Assembly (NCBI GenBank): GCA_902560065.1
Contig: CACEKG010000002.1
Location: 26,396 to 90,395 of the forward strand
Reading direction: 5' to 3'
DNA: 64,000 bases
Origin: an uncultured Bacteroidota bacterium
GTDB taxonomy: Bacteria > Bacteroidota > Bacteroidia > Flavobacteriales > Flavobacteriaceae
Made by a program: the position numbers and the translations under genes. This document shows positions 29,479 through 39,965 of this stretch, in pieces; position 1 is the first letter of the stretch, and each line of letters begins with the position of its first letter. The notes under the pieces are model-generated. The model was given only the letters and a program-made list of their open reading frames with translations, did not search any database and was not told where the DNA came from.

Positions 29479-30414
29479 ATGGAGAGACTTGAAACATTAA
29501 TTATTGGAAGTGGACCTGCAGGATATACAGCTGCTATATATGCCGCTAGAGCTGATTTAAAACCAGTACTATATACAGGGTTAGAACCTGGAGGGCAATT
29601 AACAACAACAACCGATGTTGATAATTTTCCTGGATACCCTAAAGGGATAGATGGTCCTACAATGATGATTCAACTTAAAGAGCAAGCCGAAAGGTTTGGA
29701 ACAGATGTAAGAATTGGTCATGTTAAAAATGTGAAACTTTCTAAAAAAATTGGAAAACTGCATAAAGTTATTATTGAAGATGGATCTGAAATAGAAACAA
29801 AAACAATAATTATAAGTACTGGTGCAACTGCAAAATATCTTGGTTTAGAAAGTGAACAAAGATTAATTGGTGGTGGTGTGTCTGCATGTGCTGTATGTGA
29901 TGGCTTTTTTTATAAAAATCAAGAAGTTGCTGTAGTTGGTGGTGGCGATACTGCTGCAGAAGAAGCAACTTATTTGTCTAAAATATGCTCTAAAGTAACA
30001 ATGCTTGTAAGAAAAGATAAAATGCGGGCATCCAAAGCAATGCAAAATAGAGTATTTAAATCAAAAAATATTATTCTAAAGTTTAATTCTGAAATTGACG
30101 AAGTTCTTGGAGAAAATGTTGTTGAAGGTTTAAGAATAATAAATAATGTTACAAAAAAGAAAGATGAAATTTCCATTTCTGGTCTCTTTATTGCAATAGG
30201 GCACAAACCTAATACTGAAATTTTTAATGATCAATTAGAAATGGATGATCTGGGTTATATAATTACAAAAGGAAAAACTACAAAAACTAACATTCCCGGA
30301 GTTTTTGCTTCAGGAGATGTTCAAGATAAAGAATATCGTCAAGCAATAACTGCAGCTGGAACTGGTTGTATGGCTGCACTAGATGCTGAGAGATATCTTC
30401 AAAAATTAAATTAA
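29479..30414 (+). CDS. trxB: thioredoxin-disulfide reductase
   Basis: LIIGSGPAGYTAAIYAARA, CAVCDG redox motif, GDVQDKEYRQAITAAGTGCMAALDAERYL. Confidence 0.95.
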   Translation: MERLETLIIGSGPAGYTAAIYAARADLKPVLYTGLEPGGQLTTTTDVDNFPGYPKGIDGPTMMIQLKEQAERFGTDVRIGHVKNVKLSKKIGKLHKVIIEDGSEIETKTIIISTGATAKYLGLESEQRLIGGGVSACAVCDGFFYKNQEVAVVGGGDTAAEEATYLSKICSKVTMLVRKDKMRASKAMQNRVFKSKNIILKFNSEIDEVLGENVVEGLRIINNVTKKKDEISISGLFIAIGHKPNTEIFNDQLEMDDLGYIITKGKTTKTNIPGVFASGDVQDKEYRQAITAAGTGCMAALDAERYLQKLN

Positions 30415-31463
30415 TTTTTATATAATTCTTTATATCTATTAATAGAAATTTCCTTGTAAAATTCTTTATTATCTGATGTATATTCATACAACCATTTTGA
30501 TAATAGGGGAGCTAACATAAGACCTCTAGTTCCTAATCCATTATATAATATTAAGTTTTCATATTTTGGATGTCGACCTAAAATTGGCCTCCTATCTTTA
30601 ACAACAGGTCTAAAACCAATTTTATGATCAATTACTTCAAAGGGAACTGAAATAAAAGAATTAAGTTTAGATAATAAAAAGTTATATCCTTTTTTTGTTT
30701 TTTTTAGTGATTTATCATTAAAATCATATGTTGAACCTACCCAAAAAAATTTTTTCTCAAGAGGAATAATATAAATTGAGGATTTTAAAATGTAATTACT
30801 TGATAATTTCGGTGATTTAATTATTAAATATTCTCCTTTTAAGCTTTCAATCGGCAAATAATTAAAAAAAATGTTATTTTTTATTCCTACTCCTTCACAG
30901 AAAACAATTTTTTTTGATTTGAAATTTCCATATTTTACATATTGTTTAAAAATTTCCAGTTTTTTATAATCAAATTTTTTATTGATAAAATTATTTTTTG
31001 TAAGATTAAATTTAAAAGTATCTAATAATAATTTTGGATAAATTTTAGCTGTATTTTTTACGATTCCATAACCATTTTTTAATAAAATAGGATAATTACC
31101 TTCATTGATAACTTGATGATCTAAATAATTTTCAAGGGATTTTAAACCACTTGCTACAATCCAATCATTTTGTTCTTGTTTTCTTGAAAAGTATCTGTGA
31201 ATCATAATTTTGTCAAAAACTTTTACATTATATTCATTTTCAAATTCAACATAAAATTTCTTTGCAAATTTTAAAAAATCAGATCCTTTCCATGAAATAG
31301 TATATCGTTTTAAAATTGTTGGATTTAAAACTGCACCTGATTGGAAAGTAGAATTTGTTTCAGGTTTATCAATAATTACAAAATCTTTCTTTTCTTTAAT
31401 AAGCTTAAATGCAAAAGATAAACCAGCTATTCCATAACCTACGATTATGTAATCTATCATCAT
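30411..31463 (-). CDS. FAD-dependent oxidoreductase (DAO/GlyOx-like)
   Basis: DYIIVGYGIAGLSFAFKLI; C-terminal GFRPVVKDRRPILGRHP...YNGLGTRGLMLAP. Confidence 0.85.
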   Translation of the reverse strand: MMIDYIIVGYGIAGLSFAFKLIKEKKDFVIIDKPETNSTFQSGAVLNPTILKRYTISWKGSDFLKFAKKFYVEFENEYNVKVFDKIMIHRYFSRKQEQNDWIVASGLKSLENYLDHQVINEGNYPILLKNGYGIVKNTAKIYPKLLLDTFKFNLTKNNFINKKFDYKKLEIFKQYVKYGNFKSKKIVFCEGVGIKNNIFFNYLPIESLKGEYLIIKSPKLSSNYILKSSIYIIPLEKKFFWVGSTYDFNDKSLKKTKKGYNFLLSKLNSFISVPFEVIDHKIGFRPVVKDRRPILGRHPKYENLILYNGLGTRGLMLAPLLSKWLYEYTSDNKEFYKEISINRYKELYKN

Positions 31464-31492
31464 TGATTAAATTAGAAATAATAATGTAAAAA

Positions 31493-31519
31493 AAAACGCT
31501 ACTTTAAAAGTAGCGTTTT
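31493..31519 (-). terminator. rho-independent terminator after gldN
   Basis: AAAACGCTACT-TTAAA-AGTAGCGTTTT, 11-bp perfect stem; T-run on minus strand. Confidence 0.9.
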
Positions 31520-31534
31520 AAAATTTGATTAAAA

Positions 31535-32458
31535 TTAGTTATTCCACTGATCTTGTTCAAAATCACGTATAACTGATTTAATTCTTTCTGATTCTAGAAG
31601 TTGCCTAAGAGCATCCTCATACATATAATCTTTAACCTGTCTATCTTCATATACATTTTCTTCCTTATATATAGTTGCATTAAATCTTCTAGAATTTAAC
31701 ATATGATCAAAACTTACAGGCTGAGATGAATTTTTAATATTAAATACTTTATTTTCATTTAATACCTTTCTTGCATCAGGAAACCAAACCCAAAACAGAG
31801 GGTTAAAGTTTTCAGGATCAGCTTTTGCAGTTTTATCACTGAAAGTAGAAATATCTGCAGCTACTGGAGCAATTGCTAAAAGCCTATATTTCAACTCTCC
31901 TAATCTCTTATTAAAATACCATGTTCCTTTAACAAAATACTGTTCAATGTCATCAGATTCCATGAGATTAGTATCATAATCATCTTCAACTAAAAAATCC
32001 TCTGTTATCTCACCTGCATTTAATCTTTCTCTTGCATCTTCAGAAATATCTCTACTTACGAGTCTATCACCTAATTCAACTAATGTTATTTTCTCTGTAA
32101 AATAATCGTCATTATAAATCTCTTTTATTTCACCACTTTTAATTCCATCAATAATTATTCTCCAAAGAGATTTTCTGTTTTCTGATAACATACCATTAGC
32201 CACTGTAGGATAATAATAAGGAAAATTAATTCTTTCATCTAAATCAATTTTCTCCCAAATTGTTTTAGACCACATGACATCACGATCTTCCACAAAACCA
32301 TAGGCAATAGGTGTCTCATCATCCGCTTCTAGTTGTTGTTCATTTGGAATTCCTATTTCCTGAGGAACCTTAGCGTTTAAAAGATTTGCTTGGGAAAACG
32401 AATATTTAAAAGAAAACAATAATAAAAAACTAAAAAGATAGATGATAAAATTTTTCAT
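31535..32458 (-). CDS. gldN: gliding motility / type IX secretion protein GldN
   Basis: IAYGFVEDRDVMWSKTIWEKIDLDERINFPYYYP; position after gldM. Confidence 0.95.
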   Translation of the reverse strand: MKNFIIYLFSFLLLFSFKYSFSQANLLNAKVPQEIGIPNEQQLEADDETPIAYGFVEDRDVMWSKTIWEKIDLDERINFPYYYPTVANGMLSENRKSLWRIIIDGIKSGEIKEIYNDDYFTEKITLVELGDRLVSRDISEDARERLNAGEITEDFLVEDDYDTNLMESDDIEQYFVKGTWYFNKRLGELKYRLLAIAPVAADISTFSDKTAKADPENFNPLFWVWFPDARKVLNENKVFNIKNSSQPVSFDHMLNSRRFNATIYKEENVYEDRQVKDYMYEDALRQLLESERIKSVIRDFEQDQWNN

Positions 32459-32469
32459 GACAATAAATT

Positions 32470-34047
32470 TTAATTTATAGTAATAGAAATTGGCGATGGA
32501 TTTTGTAATCTATATTTGGATCCTGTTATAGCAGTTTTAATATCTGTTATAATAATTGTTTGCCCAGCTTTTATTCTTCTCAAAGAATTTACTGCCTTTG
32601 AATTCAGTCTATTACCTTTGATAACCATACTTGGCATTCCAGGAGCTCTAAATCTGAATTCAGTAACTTTAACAGGTAAGTCAAAATCAAAATCAACAAG
32701 TCTAGCTTCAACCCTTCCTTTTTCTAAACTAGTTTTCGGTAAGCCAAAAGCCCCATCTTTACCTCTAAAAAATCCTGTTGGCTTTGGAATTTCTTTAATT
32801 CTAAATTTTGATACGGAAGAAACTCTTTTACCATCTGGAAGAGTTCCAGAAACATTTATTTTTACTTCTCTTCCTTTTTGAGGTGACAACATGTATTTAC
32901 TTCCTCTGACTCTTTTTAAACCTGGAGCGCTTGCTCTAACCTTACTATCTATAATTCCAGGAATAGATATTGTAATTGGATTATCAACACCTCTATAAAC
33001 AACATTCATCTTATCAGCAGAAATAACTGCTGAATTAGGTTTAGAAATTGTTGTAAAAGTTTGATTTACACTAATCTTAGACTCCTCACCATCATTAAGA
33101 AAAACAAGATCACCAGTTAAAGTATGATCCCCAGGTCTTCCTGCGTCTACTTTTAACTTAATTCCTCCTGGTATAAGTTCATACTGTTTATCTGTCAACT
33201 CATTACCATCAAGACTTATCTTTACACTGTTTGGGTTTTGGGCACCTCCTTTTCTTCCTAAAATAACACTTCCATCAAAAATTTCTCCAGAATAATAAGC
33301 CCCTTTTTCAGTTTTTAATAAAGTAATATAATTAGATTCATTAACTCCGGTCTCTAATTCCATTTCTTTACCCATAAGAGTTGTAAGAACATCTGTTTCA
33401 GTTTGTCGAATATCATTTTGAAGCATGGTAAGTTTTGCTAATGAAGAAATCAAAGGAAATCCTTCATAGTTCCATGCTAACCAAGGTTGGTCCTGATTAT
33501 CTTTGTTTTTAACATTGCTGTTTTGATCTCCAGTAAAAAACCTAGCCTCAACAACTTCTATAGATTTTGGATACTGACTTCCAAAAACTTGAATAACTTG
33601 CATTTTATAATCATTTATTTGATTAACAAACTCATCTCCCCTTTGAGAAACTCCATCAGGCCCAAAAAAAACAGAATTTAATTGATCTCCTTTGTCCATC
33701 TGTTGAAACTCTATTAATTCGGGATCCTTTTCTTTTTGTTGCTCAGTTATTTCATTTTTAATTTTCGATACTAAATCATATAACTTATCTGATTCCTGCT
33801 TTATTCTTTGAGCAGTTCTATTGTGTCCTAACCACTTACCTTCTTTATCATCAGCGTTAGTTTTTACTTTTTCGTACAATATTTCATTAGTTTCAGCTAA
33901 TCTAGCATTAGCATCTTTAATCTTATAAAACATTTGACCAAAGCCCGCTAAAACTTCTTTACTCACATTTAAAGCAAGCATTGTAATAAAAACCAGATAC
34001 ATCAAACTAATTAGTTTCTGTCTGGGTGTTTCTTTAGCTCCTGCCAT
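32470..34047 (-). CDS. gldM: gliding motility / type IX secretion protein GldM
   Basis: MAGAKETPRQKLISLMYLVFITMLALNVSKEVL. Confidence 0.96.
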   Translation of the reverse strand: MAGAKETPRQKLISLMYLVFITMLALNVSKEVLAGFGQMFYKIKDANARLAETNEILYEKVKTNADDKEGKWLGHNRTAQRIKQESDKLYDLVSKIKNEITEQQKEKDPELIEFQQMDKGDQLNSVFFGPDGVSQRGDEFVNQINDYKMQVIQVFGSQYPKSIEVVEARFFTGDQNSNVKNKDNQDQPWLAWNYEGFPLISSLAKLTMLQNDIRQTETDVLTTLMGKEMELETGVNESNYITLLKTEKGAYYSGEIFDGSVILGRKGGAQNPNSVKISLDGNELTDKQYELIPGGIKLKVDAGRPGDHTLTGDLVFLNDGEESKISVNQTFTTISKPNSAVISADKMNVVYRGVDNPITISIPGIIDSKVRASAPGLKRVRGSKYMLSPQKGREVKINVSGTLPDGKRVSSVSKFRIKEIPKPTGFFRGKDGAFGLPKTSLEKGRVEARLVDFDFDLPVKVTEFRFRAPGMPSMVIKGNRLNSKAVNSLRRIKAGQTIIITDIKTAITGSKYRLQNPSPISITIN

Positions 34048-34050
34048 TTT

Positions 34051-34698
34051 TTATTTTTTTTCCATTGCATTTAACATTCCACTATACACTTGATTTAATG
34101 AAGCTAAATTTGCATTCATACTATCCATTTGAGCTTTAAGCTTTCTTGCATTACTAGCCAGTTTCTCGTTAAACTCAGAATTTCCTTGCGCAGAATTAAT
34201 TTGCTCTTGATATTTAGAATTAAGTTCTTCCATTTGAGCTGCTGCTTTAGACATCTTTTCAGCATAAGCTTCTGATGCAGAAACAGCATTTGTAGCTGGA
34301 TTAAGTGCTTGTGCAGATGACTCAAGATCTTTAATGCTTTTAGTTAGTCTATTCATTAATTGAACATCAAGCTTAGCTTCAGCCATTAATGCGTCAATTT
34401 TTGATGATAATCCAGGACCTCCTCCAGATGATTTAGCTGGGCCTCCTCCATTTTTAACTTTTTTTACATAATCATCATGCTCCTCATGAATTTCACCAGT
34501 AGCAAGTGCAGAAGCAGTAAAAATGAGTGCTTCAGTTCCAAGACCTATTCCAAGAACAAGTCCTCCAGTTATAGGGCCAAATTCTAAGTGAAGAATCTTG
34601 AATAATGCTCCAATAATTACAACTGCTCCTCCTAATCCGAAAAGCATATGCATAATTAATTTACCTCTTAGTCTTTTTTGTAATGATTTATCGTCCAT
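34051..34698 (-). CDS. gldL: gliding motility / type IX secretion protein GldL
   Basis: GLGGAVVIIGALFKILHLEFGPITGGLVLGIGLGTEALIF. Confidence 0.96.
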   Translation of the reverse strand: MDDKSLQKRLRGKLIMHMLFGLGGAVVIIGALFKILHLEFGPITGGLVLGIGLGTEALIFTASALATGEIHEEHDDYVKKVKNGGGPAKSSGGGPGLSSKIDALMAEAKLDVQLMNRLTKSIKDLESSAQALNPATNAVSASEAYAEKMSKAAAQMEELNSKYQEQINSAQGNSEFNEKLASNARKLKAQMDSMNANLASLNQVYSGMLNAMEKK

Positions 34699-34750
34699 TT
34701 TATTTGTTATTTTTTATTTCCTAAATATAAAAATTATTAAGTGTTTTTTT

Positions 34751-36130
34751 TTATTTTATTTTAACTTTTTGTGAACCTAAATAATCTTGTACTGTTCTAA
34801 AGCCAATGAAACTTCTAGAAGTATCAGCATATTCGTAATCTCTTGAGCTTACTCGAAGAAAATATGCAACATCTTTCCATGATCCACCTCTAATAACTTT
34901 TCTTTGTTCATTTTCAAAAGACATATTTGGATTTAGTGTTGCTACATAATCATATGCTCCAGAATCATAAGAAGAATTAGTCCATTCTGCTACATTTCCA
35001 GCCATATTGTATAAATTATAATCATTAGGGAGATAAGACTTTGCCTCAACAGTATAAACCGCTTGATCTGAAGCATAATCACCTCTCAAAGGTTTAAAGT
35101 TAGCTAAAAAACATGCTCTATCATTAAGAAGATAAGGTGATCCCCAAGGATATGTCCCAGAAGGTATTCCTCCTCTAGCTGCATATTCCCATTCACCTTC
35201 ATTAGGTAATCTAAACCTACTTACTGTATGTTTACCTTTTGATCTTTGATAACCATTTTTAAAATTAGTTCTCCAATTACAAAATGCAACAGCTTGTTTC
35301 CAAGAAACCCCAACTACAGGATAATCTTGATATGCAGGATGAGAAAAATAATCATTATGCATAGGTTCATTGTAAGAATAAATAAAATCTTTAATCCAAA
35401 CCGTGGTATCTGGATAGATTTGAATTTCTTCCTTTTTAATAAATGGTGTTCTGTCAATAAATTGTTGTCTATTTCTTTTAGACTCAGCAGCTGCACCTTC
35501 AGCATCAAACCATGTGTAAGCGTAAATAAGTTTAGTAACATCAAGCTTCATTTCTCCATTATACCATAATTCCGGAGGTAAATAAAGAGAATCCATAACC
35601 TCTGCATAAGCTTGATCAACATAATCTTCAGTCTCCCATGATAAATCAGCATCCCAGTTTAAAGGTCTTCCAGCATATGGATCTTCACTTACATCATAAT
35701 AATTTTGTTTCATGTACTTTTGAAATTCATTTAAATCAGATGTATCAGCATCTTGAAAAGCAAATTCTCCTATACCCTCAGGATTAGGTTCTCCACCTTC
35801 ATCTCTTTCTGCAGCTTTTCTTGCTAACATTGCAAGAGCAATAGAATCCTTTACCCAATATACAAACTGTCTGTATTCACTATTAGTAATTTCAGTTTCA
35901 TCCATGTAAAAAGATGGAACAGTAACTGTTTTTGCTGGAGCATTTTGAGTTTGAGCTTGATCTTCGTCAGACTTACCCATAATATATGCACCACCTTCAA
36001 TTAAAGTCATTCCATAAGGCTTTTCACCAAACCACTTTTTTTGTTTAACACCAATTAACTCACCTCTGTTTTTATTTCCACATGAAAATAAAACACAAGA
36101 AGTAATGATTAATAAAAATACTTTTTTCAT
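34751..36130 (-). CDS. gldK: gliding motility / type IX secretion lipoprotein GldK
   Basis: FGE-sulfatase-like fold, lipobox ITSCVLFSC, gldKLMN context; start reset to MKKVFLL at 36130. Confidence 0.94.
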   Translation of the reverse strand: MKKVFLLIITSCVLFSCGNKNRGELIGVKQKKWFGEKPYGMTLIEGGAYIMGKSDEDQAQTQNAPAKTVTVPSFYMDETEITNSEYRQFVYWVKDSIALAMLARKAAERDEGGEPNPEGIGEFAFQDADTSDLNEFQKYMKQNYYDVSEDPYAGRPLNWDADLSWETEDYVDQAYAEVMDSLYLPPELWYNGEMKLDVTKLIYAYTWFDAEGAAAESKRNRQQFIDRTPFIKKEEIQIYPDTTVWIKDFIYSYNEPMHNDYFSHPAYQDYPVVGVSWKQAVAFCNWRTNFKNGYQRSKGKHTVSRFRLPNEGEWEYAARGGIPSGTYPWGSPYLLNDRACFLANFKPLRGDYASDQAVYTVEAKSYLPNDYNLYNMAGNVAEWTNSSYDSGAYDYVATLNPNMSFENEQRKVIRGGSWKDVAYFLRVSSRDYEYADTSRSFIGFRTVQDYLGSQKVKIK

Positions 36131-36241
36131 TAAAAAATTGTTCAATAATATAGTATGCAATAAACGATTCAGCATAAAACTAACTATTTTTTATTCATAA
36201 CATAATTAAACACAACACAAATATTTTTTAAAAAGACTATT

Positions 36242-37393
36242 TTAGTGTAACCTTTTTATGGCATTGAACCATCTTTCAGGTATCTTATCTTTCATAGCCT
36301 CTTCATAATCTTGCTCCGTGCAAGGTAATAACGTAGAAGTTTTAAATTTATTATTTGTTATATTATCATTTATTAATTCCATCCACCATCTTTGACTCAT
36401 ATTGCTTTTATAAAAAACAATTTCTCTGTCAGATAAATTAACATTATATTTTATAAAACCTTCATTTATATTAACGGGAAATTCATTATACCTATATTGA
36501 ACTCCTTCAATAAAATACCAAACTATTTGTGCTAATAATTGATTAAATATTGAATTAGACCATCCTAACTCATACAGACCTAAAAAAGAAACTTTATCAC
36601 TAATACCAGCATATCTAGATAAAGCACAAATAGTCCTACTATCAATCCCGTTAGGAGTTGAGTTAATTTCTCCATTAGCTTGCCATGACAAACATTTCAT
36701 ATCAAAACCTACTATATCCGCATCTCTAAAAATTGGTTCTACTTGTTTTACATCATATAATACATCTCCTAAACTAATAGAATCAAAATATAATCTATCC
36801 ATTAAATCTTTTTCCTCTTGTGCACAATAATAGTTTTGATATCCAATATTTGTATAATTATTTAGAAAATTTGGTTGTTCCATAATAATTTTGCTCATAT
36901 AAGATCTACCAGAAATTAATTCTTCATCTTGAGAAAAATCATATGAACGATCAACTGAAACAATGTTTACTAATTGTTTTTTTGATTGAAAAGACCTATA
37001 TGCAGGATAAATTAAGTCATGACTTCCGCCTAATACTAAAGGTATTACATTAAATTTTTGGAGAAAAATAATTATTTCTTTTAATGCAGAATAGGTGTCC
37101 TCAACTGTTTCTCCATTTTCTAAATTTCCTAAATCAATTATATTAATATTCCAGTTTCCTGGATACAAAGAATAAAAAGCACTTCTGAAATCATTCAATT
37201 CATTTTTTTCCATTTTATAGAAACTATTTCTGCTTTCAAAAACACCCATTATTGCAATCGAAAATTGCTTTAAATCAGGTAATCCTTCTTTTTTATTATA
37301 AATTTTAATGTTTTTTCCAATAATTTGTTTTGGAAGAGAAGAAATTTGATGGTATTGATTTATATCAACTGGATTTAAAAAATCTTCAATCAT
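36242..37393 (-). CDS. ureohydrolase-family protein (formimidoylglutamase/arginase-like)
   Basis: PLVLGGSHDLIYPAYRSF; DADIVGFDMKCLS; start reset to MIEDFLNPV to avoid topA overlap. Confidence 0.8.
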   Translation of the reverse strand: MIEDFLNPVDINQYHQISSLPKQIIGKNIKIYNKKEGLPDLKQFSIAIMGVFESRNSFYKMEKNELNDFRSAFYSLYPGNWNINIIDLGNLENGETVEDTYSALKEIIIFLQKFNVIPLVLGGSHDLIYPAYRSFQSKKQLVNIVSVDRSYDFSQDEELISGRSYMSKIIMEQPNFLNNYTNIGYQNYYCAQEEKDLMDRLYFDSISLGDVLYDVKQVEPIFRDADIVGFDMKCLSWQANGEINSTPNGIDSRTICALSRYAGISDKVSFLGLYELGWSNSIFNQLLAQIVWYFIEGVQYRYNEFPVNINEGFIKYNVNLSDREIVFYKSNMSQRWWMELINDNITNNKFKTSTLLPCTEQDYEEAMKDKIPERWFNAIKRLH

Positions 37394-37403
37394 ACTAATA
37401 TAT

Positions 37404-39854
37404 TTATTTTTTAGATTTTTTACCAAGGTAACCCTCAGCATCCTCTTTAGTCAACTTTTGGGTATCAATATCTTTAGAAAGTTGAATTCTTTTTTTCCCT
37501 TTAATAATTACTGATCTTCCCCATCTAGCTTTTTCAACTCTAATTCCCAAATCTTTCCAATCATGAATTATTTTATCTTTATCCTTCTGAATTCTTTCCT
37601 TAATTAAATCTTCAATTTGATTTTTTTGCAAATTCTCAAAATCATATGATTTATTGACATTAATAAATAGTCCATTCCATTTTAAGAATGGACCAAATCT
37701 ACCAATCCCTTTTGCCACAGGAAGATTATCATATACATGAATTGGAGCATCTGCTTTTCTTTTTTCCTCAATTAATTTAATTGCACCATCAATATTTATT
37801 GAATATGGAGACAAATCTTTTGGAATAGAAATAAAAGTTTTATCAAATTTTAAGTAAGGACCATATCTCCCATTATTAACAGAGACTTCATTATCTTCAT
37901 AAGAACCTATTATTCTAGGAAATTCAAATAATCTTAATGCTTCTTCAAATGTAATGGTTTCTAATTGTTGATTATTAGTTAAGCTTGCATAAACAGGATT
38001 CTTGTCGTCAGTTAATTCTCCTAATTGAGCAATTGGACCAAACTTACCTAGTCTAACTTTTAGTAACCTTCCAGTTTTAGGATCATTTCCTAGTATTCTC
38101 TCACCTGATTCTCTCTTTGCATTTTTTTTGACATCTTCGACATTTGAATGAAAATTTTTATAAAAATTATCAATCATTTGAGTCCAGTCTTTAGAACCTT
38201 TAGCAATATCATCAAAACTTTGTTCTACCTGTGCTGTAAAGTTAAAATCCAAAATAGATTCAAAATTTGAAACTAAAAAATCATTAACAATAATTCCAAT
38301 ATCAGTAGGGATTAATTTTCCTTTGTCACTTCCAGTAAGTTCAGATAACTTTTTTTCTGAGATATTAAGATCTTGAAGTTCTAATTCTAAAAAACTTCTT
38401 TTTAAACCCTCAAAACTGCCTTTTTCTATATATCCTCTATTTTGAATTGTTGAAATAGTAGGTGCATAAGTAGAGGGTCTACCTATCCCCAATTCTTCTA
38501 ATTTTTTTACTAAAGAAGCTTCTGAAAATCTATATGGTGGTCTAGAAAATCTCTGCCTAGAGGTTATTTTTTTTCTAATTAAACTATCACCCTTATTTAC
38601 AACTGGCAATAATCCTTTGCTATTTTCTTCTTCTTCATCTTTTCCTTCTAAATAAACTTTTAAAAATCCATCAAAAATTATTACCTCTCCATCTGCTAAA
38701 AATTTCTGAGAAAATTTATTAGATAAAATTTCAATTTGTGTTTTTTCAATTTTGGCCTCAGCCATTTGAGATGAAACAGTTCTTCTCCATATTAAGTCGT
38801 ATAAACGACTCTGATCATAATCAGAAGAAATAGTGGCTTTAGAGAAATCCGTAGGTCGGACTGCTTCATGAGCTTCTTGAGCTCCTTTAGATTTTGATTT
38901 ATAACTTCTTAAAGACAAATATTCACTACCATATAAAGACTTAATTTCATTAGCAATACTATTTTTTGCTTCATTAGAAATATTTACACTATCAGTTCTC
39001 ATGTAAGTAATTAATCCTGCTTCATACAATCTTTGAGCAACATTCATTGTTTTGCTTACAGAAAAAGAAAGTTTTCTTGATGCTTCTTGCTGAAGTGTAG
39101 AAGTTGTAAAAGGAGGAGATGGCATTTTTTTGGATGGTTTTTTTAGAATTGAATTAACCTTATAGTTAGCATTCTTATTTATTTCTAAAAAATTTTTAAT
39201 CAGATTCAAATCACTGAAATCCTCATTTAAACGAGCTAATATATGTTTCCCGTCATTTGTAATAAATTTAGCTTGAGTTTTAAAACTTTGTATGGGAACA
39301 AAATTTTTAATTGACCTTTCTCTTTCCACAATTAATCTAACGGCAACTGATTGAACCCTTCCCGCAGATAAACCCCCTTTTACTTTTTTCCATAAAACAG
39401 GAGATAATTCATATCCTACAAGTCTATCTAAAACCCTCCTTGCTTGCTGGGCATTAACTAAATTATCATTTATAGCTCTAGGCTCTTCAATCGCTCTTTT
39501 TATGGCTTTTTCAGTTATTTCTGAAAAAACTATTCTACGAGAGTTCTGTTGATTTAAATTTAAATTATTAGATAAATGCCATGCTATTGCCTCCCCCTCT
39601 CTATCTTCATCACTAGCAAGCCAAACAATTTTTGCTTTTTTAGAAAGTTTTTTTAATTCACTAACAATTTTTTTCTTTTCAGATGAAATTATATATTTTG
39701 GAATAAAATCCTTGTCAACATCAACTCCTAATTCATTTGAAGGCAGATCTGATATATGTCCATAACAAGAAGCTACTTTATAATCCTTACCTAAAATTTT
39801 TTCTATTGTTTTTGCTTTTGTTGCAGACTCTACAATTACTAAATTTTTAGACAT
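37404..39854 (-). CDS. topA: DNA topoisomerase I
   Basis: LVIVESATKAKTIEKILG, LASDEDREGEAIAWHL, LITYMRTDSVNIS, GIGRPSTYAPTISTIQ. Confidence 0.97.
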   Translation of the reverse strand: MSKNLVIVESATKAKTIEKILGKDYKVASCYGHISDLPSNELGVDVDKDFIPKYIISSEKKKIVSELKKLSKKAKIVWLASDEDREGEAIAWHLSNNLNLNQQNSRRIVFSEITEKAIKRAIEEPRAINDNLVNAQQARRVLDRLVGYELSPVLWKKVKGGLSAGRVQSVAVRLIVERERSIKNFVPIQSFKTQAKFITNDGKHILARLNEDFSDLNLIKNFLEINKNANYKVNSILKKPSKKMPSPPFTTSTLQQEASRKLSFSVSKTMNVAQRLYEAGLITYMRTDSVNISNEAKNSIANEIKSLYGSEYLSLRSYKSKSKGAQEAHEAVRPTDFSKATISSDYDQSRLYDLIWRRTVSSQMAEAKIEKTQIEILSNKFSQKFLADGEVIIFDGFLKVYLEGKDEEEENSKGLLPVVNKGDSLIRKKITSRQRFSRPPYRFSEASLVKKLEELGIGRPSTYAPTISTIQNRGYIEKGSFEGLKRSFLELELQDLNISEKKLSELTGSDKGKLIPTDIGIIVNDFLVSNFESILDFNFTAQVEQSFDDIAKGSKDWTQMIDNFYKNFHSNVEDVKKNAKRESGERILGNDPKTGRLLKVRLGKFGPIAQLGELTDDKNPVYASLTNNQQLETITFEEALRLFEFPRIIGSYEDNEVSVNNGRYGPYLKFDKTFISIPKDLSPYSINIDGAIKLIEEKRKADAPIHVYDNLPVAKGIGRFGPFLKWNGLFINVNKSYDFENLQKNQIEDLIKERIQKDKDKIIHDWKDLGIRVEKARWGRSVIIKGKKRIQLSKDIDTQKLTKEDAEGYLGKKSKK

Positions 39855-39965
39855 ATCTTAAAAAATTTCTGGACAAAAATAGTTAAGTTTTTTTTTAACG
39901 TTAAAATTTTTAACTTTTTAAAATAAATAAGAATAAAATTTTAACTAAAAAAAAGAACCTTAATT

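Noticed and set aside
32516-32881. Plus-strand ORF opposite gldM
   Set aside because: GldM is unambiguous on the minus strand; no independent support for the antisense frame.
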